Source: Hexactinellida sp. DTS-2022
Lineage: Eukaryota > Porifera > Hexactinellida
Length of the DNA: 64,000 nucleotides
Reading direction: 5' to 3'
NCBI GenBank assembly: GCA_028753945.1
Contig: JAPNXP010000013.1
Location: 62,001 to 126,000 of the forward strand
Under the pieces are notes generated by a model. It was not told the origin of the DNA. It made no database searches and was given only the letters and a program-made list of their open reading frames with translations. The first letter of the stretch is position 1. The number at the start of each line of letters is the position of its first letter. Below, in pieces: positions 59,275 to 64,000 of this stretch. Position numbers and translations under genes: made by a program.

Positions 59275-60804
59275 TCAGTTAATACCGGATATATCCTGTG
59301 TCCTTGCGGCAATTCGCTCCAGCACCCTCAGCTCGTTCGGCTTCTGGTTGCACAGCTCGCTGCTCAGCTCCCACACCACCACAGTCCCGGTCCCATCCCC
59401 AGTGGCCAGCAGCTGTCTCCTCTTCCCGTTGAACTTAACGGCGTAGACGGGTATCTCCTTGCTGTTGGAGAGCAGTCTCTCCAGCGGCAGCACGCGGGAG
59501 TGACTCAGGTCGTACAGGAGCGCCTCCCCGCCCCCGCTCCCGCACACGAAGACGGCCGGACGGAAGGGGGACCACTCGGCGCAGAGCAGGTAGCGCAGCT
59601 GGTCCGTGTCGACCCTCAGGAGCGGATCTGTGTCCAGCATGGAGAACACGGAGAGGGTGGCGTCCGTGCTGCAGGAGAGGAACACGTTCCTGTGGAAGGG
59701 GGAGCTGCTCACCGCGTACACCGGCCCGACGTGCGGCGCGAAGGCGAGAGTCACAATGTTGTCCTCCAGGGCTGGCTCCGTGAGGGACCGCTTCCTGAGC
59801 ACGACTGAGTGCAGCGAGCACTTGAACACGTTCCCGCTCTCCGCCCCCACCAGGAACACCTTGCTGTCCTCTCGCGAGAGCCCCGCGCAGGAGATGCCCA
59901 CCCTGTCCAGCGCCCTCCCCTTGCTCACGCGCATGCTCTTAGGAATGCAGGAAGTGACCAAGGTGCTGTGGAACATGGGCACCAGCGACTTCTTAGCCAG
60001 GTCCAGCTCCCAGATAATAACCCGCCCCTCCCCTCCCAAGCTGAGGATGTTGTACTGCTTCAGTCTGGACTTGCCCGGGGCTTCTATCCACTCTATGGCA
60101 TTCACAGGGTCCGTGTGTCCGAACTGCAGCAGGATCGTGCTGGCCACTCTCGGCTCGTCCTCTCTCCCGAGGTCCCACACATGCACGTTCCCGTTGTACA
60201 CGCCCCCCGTCAGCAGCACCGCCCGCTCCGGGTGGAACGCGAGGGACATCACGCAGCTCTCCACCCCCACGCTCCTGTCGGGGCTAGCGGCCCGAGACGC
60301 GTGCCGGTCTACGTTCCACGTGGAGAGACAGGACTTGTGCCAACACATGTCCACGTGGTCGAGACGCCCGTATCCGGCTGCCACCACGCTCCCAGTGGCG
60401 CTCCACGTCAGCGCCGTCACCGGCATGTCTGCCTCCGCGTCAGCTGGCGGTGTATGCGGCAGTGTGAACAGACGCTCCGTCTTCCTGTCGCTGCTCGCGC
60501 CCCACGACACACTGCAGCCGTCGAACGCGTGAGTGAGCAGGTTCTGTCTGAGGACAGCAGACAGCTCCGGCTCCACTCGCCGCAGGAACGCCAGCGTGGC
60601 GCTAGGGTCCGTGTCTTCTCCCATCTCAACAGCTGACTCCTCCCCGTCAGCTGTCTGACAGGCCACAGCTGAGCTGCGAACAGAGCTGCTCTCCTGCGAC
60701 ACCTTGAGGATGGCAGGCGTCTGCGTGGAGTGCTCCTGCTTAGCCTTGGGCTGTCTCCAGCTGGAGCTGATGTTAACCACATCTATGTCGGCGTTGGAAA
60801 ACAT
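59275..60804 (-). CDS. DYNC2I2: Dynein-2 intermediate chain 2 (WDR34)
   Basis: A 509-residue intermediate chain of cytoplasmic dynein-2, the retrograde intraflagellar transport motor. The N-terminus (MFSNADIDVVNISSSWRQP; QTPAIL; AVACQTADGEE) resembles the light-chain-binding part of WDR34. WD40 repeats fill about residues 115-495, including VTALTWSATGSVVAAGYGRLDH, VYNGNVHVWDL, FGHTDPVNAIEW and LLATGDGTGTVVVWEL. Length is close to human (536). Single exon. Together with SPAG17, CEP95 and MORN1 it shows a ciliated organism. Confidence 0.93.
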   Translation of the reverse strand: MFSNADIDVVNISSSWRQPKAKQEHSTQTPAILKVSQESSSVRSSAVACQTADGEESAVEMGEDTDPSATLAFLRRVEPELSAVLRQNLLTHAFDGCSVSWGASSDRKTERLFTLPHTPPADAEADMPVTALTWSATGSVVAAGYGRLDHVDMCWHKSCLSTWNVDRHASRAASPDRSVGVESCVMSLAFHPERAVLLTGGVYNGNVHVWDLGREDEPRVASTILLQFGHTDPVNAIEWIEAPGKSRLKQYNILSLGGEGRVIIWELDLAKKSLVPMFHSTLVTSCIPKSMRVSKGRALDRVGISCAGLSREDSKVFLVGAESGNVFKCSLHSVVLRKRSLTEPALEDNIVTLAFAPHVGPVYAVSSSPFHRNVFLSCSTDATLSVFSMLDTDPLLRVDTDQLRYLLCAEWSPFRPAVFVCGSGGGEALLYDLSHSRVLPLERLLSNSKEIPVYAVKFNGKRRQLLATGDGTGTVVVWELSSELCNQKPNELRVLERIAARTQDISGIN

Positions 60805-60916
60805 TCCTTTCTCTCACGTAAATATCCAAGTAATAAGAAACAAATTTGCAATATATTTTTACAGCAACTACATAAACTATGAACAGGCGCATAAAACAAG
60901 CTAAATCTCGTAACAG

Positions 60917-62173
60917 CTAAAAGAACTGAAGACAGTTGTCCTCGCGGTGAGAAACGAGTACAATCCTTCCTCTCGTGTCCAATATGATCCCCACGGGCCC
61001 GGTAATACCATTCTTAATCTCGTGAAGGAGCGCTCCACCCGGACTGAAGATGCAGATAGAATTAGAGTCATAGTCCGTCATCAATATGTTCCCTAGAGAG
61101 TCCATACAGAAGGTGCGTGTGGACCTCACCTGCCCCGCCATTCCATGTGTCACCATGCGTCTCCGCAGACTCAGGTCCATGTTGTACAGATGCAGACAGG
61201 GCGAGGACTGGTCCAGCACCAGAATGCTGTCGGATGAGAGCTGGATGCTCTGCGGGTGAATCAGGTTCCCGAACTTAGATTTGAACTTGTAGTCCCCGGA
61301 GAACACCTGCACCCTGTTGTTGCCGAAGTCGCACACGAAAATGTCACCGCTCGACTCGTGCATCGCGATTCCGCGAGGAGACCGGAACTCTCCGTTCTTC
61401 CTGCCCGTCTTACCGAACTGGTTAACAAAGGCGCCCTGCAAACCGAACACGGTGACGCAGTCGTTCCCGTGCTGACTGACGTACAGCTTGTCGTGGTGGA
61501 TGGCGAGACAGACCGGCCACTTCATCTGCCCGCGTCCGGACGAGACCATGTAGGTAAGGAGGTGAGCGCCGTCTCCGCTGAACACCTGCACCCGGCTGTT
61601 GATCTGGTCTGCTACGAATATATTTCCTGTCTTGTAGTCGATGGCAAGACCCCAGGGCCTGTCCAGCTCCTCTGCCCCGCCCCCCTTGTAACATACTCCG
61701 TATATCGGGTGTGTTATCGTTGTGTAGATAGAGCCGCTCGGCTTCTGAGCTGGGACAGGCGGCTGTTTGGAAGCTATAAACTTAATCTCCCCGAATTCCT
61801 TCAGCTCATTCAGGAGCTCATCTCTGTAGGAGAACTCGAAAGGAAGAGAGTCCACCTGTTTCTTCAGCTTCCGCATCTCGTCGCTGAGTCCCTTCAGGAT
61901 GTTCCGCTGCACAGTCTGCAGCTCGTTGGAACGGAAGTTCTGTTCGTTCAGGTTGTACAGGTCTCGGAGCTCCCGCAGCTTATCTTCCTGCTTTTTCCGC
62001 TCCGAACGAAACGGGCTGGAAATGGACTCCAGCTGTTTAAGCAGCTCTGACTCCCTCCGCTGGACTGCCCACATCAGCTCGTGAAATCGGCATCTGATCT
62101 CCTGGCGCAGCTTCTCTAACAAGCTATCGAATTCCTCAAACTCCATTATATTATTCGGTGAAGAAACTGCCAT
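60917..62173 (-). CDS. Coiled-coil/NHL-repeat protein, TRIM-NHL-like without RING or B-box (paralogue 2)
   Basis: A 418-residue single-exon protein with the same layout as the gene at 32,066: coiled coil in residues about 10-120, then six NHL repeats (DRPWGLAIDYKTGNIFVADQ, FRSPRGIAMHESSGDIFVCD, GPVGIILDTRGRIVLVSHRE). Starts are possible at 62,173 (MAVSSPNN) or 62,134 (MEFEEFDSLL). The two proteins share motifs such as CLHLYN/CLHVFN, KLYVSQHGNDCVTVFGLQGA/RVFVTQFSGHCILIYKLDGT and the Leu-Gln-aromatic end, so they are old duplicates on opposite strands 28 kb apart. Neither has RING or B-box. Confidence 0.8.
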   Translation of the reverse strand: MAVSSPNNIMEFEEFDSLLEKLRQEIRCRFHELMWAVQRRESELLKQLESISSPFRSERKKQEDKLRELRDLYNLNEQNFRSNELQTVQRNILKGLSDEMRKLKKQVDSLPFEFSYRDELLNELKEFGEIKFIASKQPPVPAQKPSGSIYTTITHPIYGVCYKGGGAEELDRPWGLAIDYKTGNIFVADQINSRVQVFSGDGAHLLTYMVSSGRGQMKWPVCLAIHHDKLYVSQHGNDCVTVFGLQGAFVNQFGKTGRKNGEFRSPRGIAMHESSGDIFVCDFGNNRVQVFSGDYKFKSKFGNLIHPQSIQLSSDSILVLDQSSPCLHLYNMDLSLRRRMVTHGMAGQVRSTRTFCMDSLGNILMTDYDSNSICIFSPGGALLHEIKNGITGPVGIILDTRGRIVLVSHREDNCLQFF

Positions 62174-62434
62174 ATGTGTATTCAAATAGCTTACGGTATC
62201 GAACTTGTATTCTCAATTAATTTATATACTTGTAGTGCAATGAACTTGCATTATACACTTGCAGATAATTATGATCATAGTATAATTATTCCCTGTTAAG
62301 TTTCTAATTATAAGCATCAGTGTACGTAGTGGTCAGATAATTATAATTATAAACTTGAACTTCAATATATACTTCTCAGTAATTTGTAGGATTGACGACG
62401 CAAACAAAAGAAAAAGCAATCTCTACCAGCAGGA

Positions 62435-63612
62435 CTAGCTCATTCTTTTGATATTTCTCATAAGACATGGCTTTAGAGACAAATCAGATTTTGTTTGCGA
62501 ATCGATTCTCATATTGACGAGCGCAGCGGGCACTAGGTCTGCTTCCTGCAGAGAGCTGTTCATGCTCTCCAGTTTCTTGCCGCCCTGGTGGAACAGCGAG
62601 AATAGCGTAGACTCCTGCGAGAGGGACTGACTCACGAAGGAGAACAAGTCGATAACCTTCTCTCTCGCCCTGAAGGTGGCCTGTAAAACCAGCCCATTAA
62701 GCAGCCTGACTCTAACCACGCAGAACTGGTACTGCCTAGCGGCGTGTTGCTCCAGTCTCTCTCTCTGCCCGCGGGTGAGCAGCATCTCATTAACCCCGAC
62801 CTGCTCCCGCTTGAGCTGCTGCTCCCTTAAGAGCTCCTCCGGCTTAAGGATGAAGAAGGAGGCTGGCAGGTCCGGGAACTTGTGCACAGAGGCGCAGGCC
62901 CTGTACACGTGTGTGTCTCTGTTCAGCTCTAGCTTTATGGGAGACACGCTTGTCAACAGCTCAACCGCGGTGTTCAGGTGCTCCATCTGCTTACCCAACT
63001 CATCAACAACAACAACAACAACAACATCTGTAGAAGCAGTCTGCTTTGCTGCCTCAGGGCTATCTGGTATAGTTATTAAGTCATCATCTTGCTTGTCTCT
63101 ATCTTCACTTCGGGACTCCGCAGCTATTCCTTCTGTTACAGGTTCTACGTCTAACGGGTCGGGTTTGGGGAGTATATAGAATAGATCGTCATTCCCCTAA
63201 CACCAAATGTAATATAATATAAATAGACGCATTCCTTATGCCTATACTGTATCTACCTGGAACTCTCTCAGCTCCTGTACGAACCCCACGGCCAGCAGGA
63301 ACTGCTCGGTCCCCGTAACACAGAGCACCTTATCCTTCAAGGCCTTACTCCCACAGCGAATGCTCCTGTACTTATCTTCCCGGGGGTGTTCTAGAATGTT
63401 CCTCAGACACTTCCCTAGGGTGTCCACGCAGGCCGTCAGCTTGTCCTTCTCTATCAGCCCCGCGGTTGTACCGACTAGGTGGGTGGTGAGGGGCGAGTTG
63501 GTCCCGAGGGTGTGTATCATGAGACAGGAGGCGTACAGGGGCTCCTGTGCATACATAGCCTGCAGCGTCTCTTGCAGGTGGGCCAGTCTCTGTCCATACT
63601 CCACAGTCTTAC
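62435..63612 (-). CDS. UBXN6: UBX domain protein 6 (5' end unresolved)
   Basis: p97/VCP cofactor with PUB and UBX domains. Exons 63,612(?)-63,257 and 63,196-62,435 join in phase 0 over a 60-bp intron. The first visible exon is the PUB domain (LYASCLMIHTLGTNSP, ILEHPREDKYRSIRCGSK, FLLAVGFVQEL). The second starts GNDDLFYILPKPDP, has a seven-valine run encoded by (GTT)7, then the UBXN6-type linker (LNRDTHVYRACASVHKFPDL, SFFILKPEELLREQQLK) and the UBX beta-grasp (VRVRLLNGLVLQATFRARE). No ATG opens the PUB exon; an acceptor (atatag) ends at 63,613, so at least one more 5' exon exists, possibly beyond the next gene or off the window. Confidence 0.88.
63006..63026 (+). repeat. (CAA/GTT)7 microsatellite in UBXN6
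   Basis: Seven CAA triplets on the plus strand are read as GTT on the coding strand, giving seven consecutive valines in the linker between the PUB and UBX domains. A likely length polymorphism. Confidence 0.85.
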
Positions 63613-63720
63613 CTATATAACTATATCATTAGCACTATAGCGAACCCTACACACAACTTATTGTCAGCACTAATAGATATTACATATACTAATGCACCAC
63701 AGCATAAATATATAACAGTT

Positions 63721-63999
63721 CTATTGAATGGGGTACTGCGCCCGTACGATATACTCCCCAGCGGCTGTAGCGAAGTGTATGTGTCCGCTCTCGCTCTCTG
63801 CGGCTTCTGTCACCAGAGAAGCGTGCTTCCCAGTCGGATCTAACACGTACTCCACCACTGCCCCCTCCTCGCTAAGCCGCAGAGCCAGCCCCTTATTACC
63901 CTCCGCAGACATGGACTGTCTCTGCAGGGTCTCCACGGGTATCAGCTTAGTTAGCGTTATCCCCAATATAGGGTACCTCAGCATTACGTCATAGAGCGT
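63721..63999 (-). CDS. APMAP: APMAP/strictosidine synthase-like beta-propeller protein, C-terminal part
   Basis: The last ~92 residues of a protein that runs off the right edge of the window. The motif GLALRLSEEGAVVEYVLDPT, then GKHASLVTEA and a GHIHFATAAGEYIVR-like final strand, match the closing blade of the strictosidine synthase-like propeller of animal APMAP, a membrane-anchored lactonase/arylesterase-like protein. The stop is TAG at 63,721. Catalytic residues would lie outside the window. It sits about 110 bp from the visible UBXN6 exon on the same strand. Confidence 0.65.
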   Translation of the reverse strand, partial: TLYDVMLRYPILGITLTKLIPVETLQRQSMSAEGNKGLALRLSEEGAVVEYVLDPTGKHASLVTEAAESESGHIHFATAAGEYIVRAQYPIQ

Positions 64000-64000
64000 A

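Noticed and set aside
63612..63999. Joining the right-edge exon to UBXN6 as its 5' part
   Set aside because: The right-edge sequence has its own stop codon and resembles the APMAP C-terminus, not the UBXN6 N-terminus.

Overview
This is a compact, animal-like nuclear genome segment. It has introns with GT-AG borders, mitochondrial ribosomal proteins (mS31, uS11m), motile-cilium and IFT genes (SPAG17, DYNC2I2, MORN1, CEP95), a piRNA-pathway gene (TDRD12), and metazoan-type signalling proteins (a TRAF and a FYB/ADAP-like adaptor with a helical SH3 domain). Most genes are single-exon with 40-260 bp between them, and most introns are about 46-195 bp. A DD3-3 protein and a bacterial/fungal-type L-rhamnonate dehydratase point to an early-branching animal. 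A sponge, perhaps a glass sponge, is my best guess, but it is an inference and was not tested.

Layout. 1-9 kb: the end of an unidentified gene, a bZIP factor, MRPS31, NIPSNAP, a DD3-3 membrane protein, then about 2.6 kb of AT-rich sequence without genes. 9.08-11.5 kb: a 2.2 kb inverted-repeat element with internal duplications, then a Tigger/pogo-like MITE. 11.5-24.2 kb: NSMCE2, then an L-rhamnonate dehydratase gene on the minus strand whose 10.5 kb intron holds a CmcI-type methyltransferase gene and the whole SPAG17 gene. Two SPAG17 introns in turn hold a TRAF gene and a myo-inositol oxygenase gene. 24.4-39 kb: sideroflexin (minus), then a plus-strand run of an unknown protein, TDRD12, a coiled-coil/NHL protein, XRN2, a METTL27-like methyltransferase and CDC40. 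39.4-44.1 kb: an RDH-type SDR gene whose single intron is almost entirely filled by an antisense RECQL4 gene. 44.3-64 kb: a minus-strand run of a tandem-AAA ATPase, DDX54, CEP95, BTBD19, the FYB-like adaptor (intron contains HAAO and a small gene), MORN1, MRPS11, DYNC2I2, a second coiled-coil/NHL paralogue, UBXN6, and the 3' end of an APMAP-like gene.

The most striking property is architecture. Every intron longer than about 1 kb that I could define contains at least one complete gene, and nesting reaches three levels (dehydratase > SPAG17 > TRAF and MIOX). I checked the host splice junctions by reading frame and by the family continuity of the joined proteins. The long same-strand runs with tiny spacers, and AG acceptor-like sites just upstream of many start codons, raise the possibility of operons resolved by spliced-leader trans-splicing; this is a hypothesis. 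The best candidates for poorly described proteins are the tandem-AAA ATPase with a SAM-like N-terminus, the FYB-like adaptor, and the 339-residue disordered protein at 25.6 kb.
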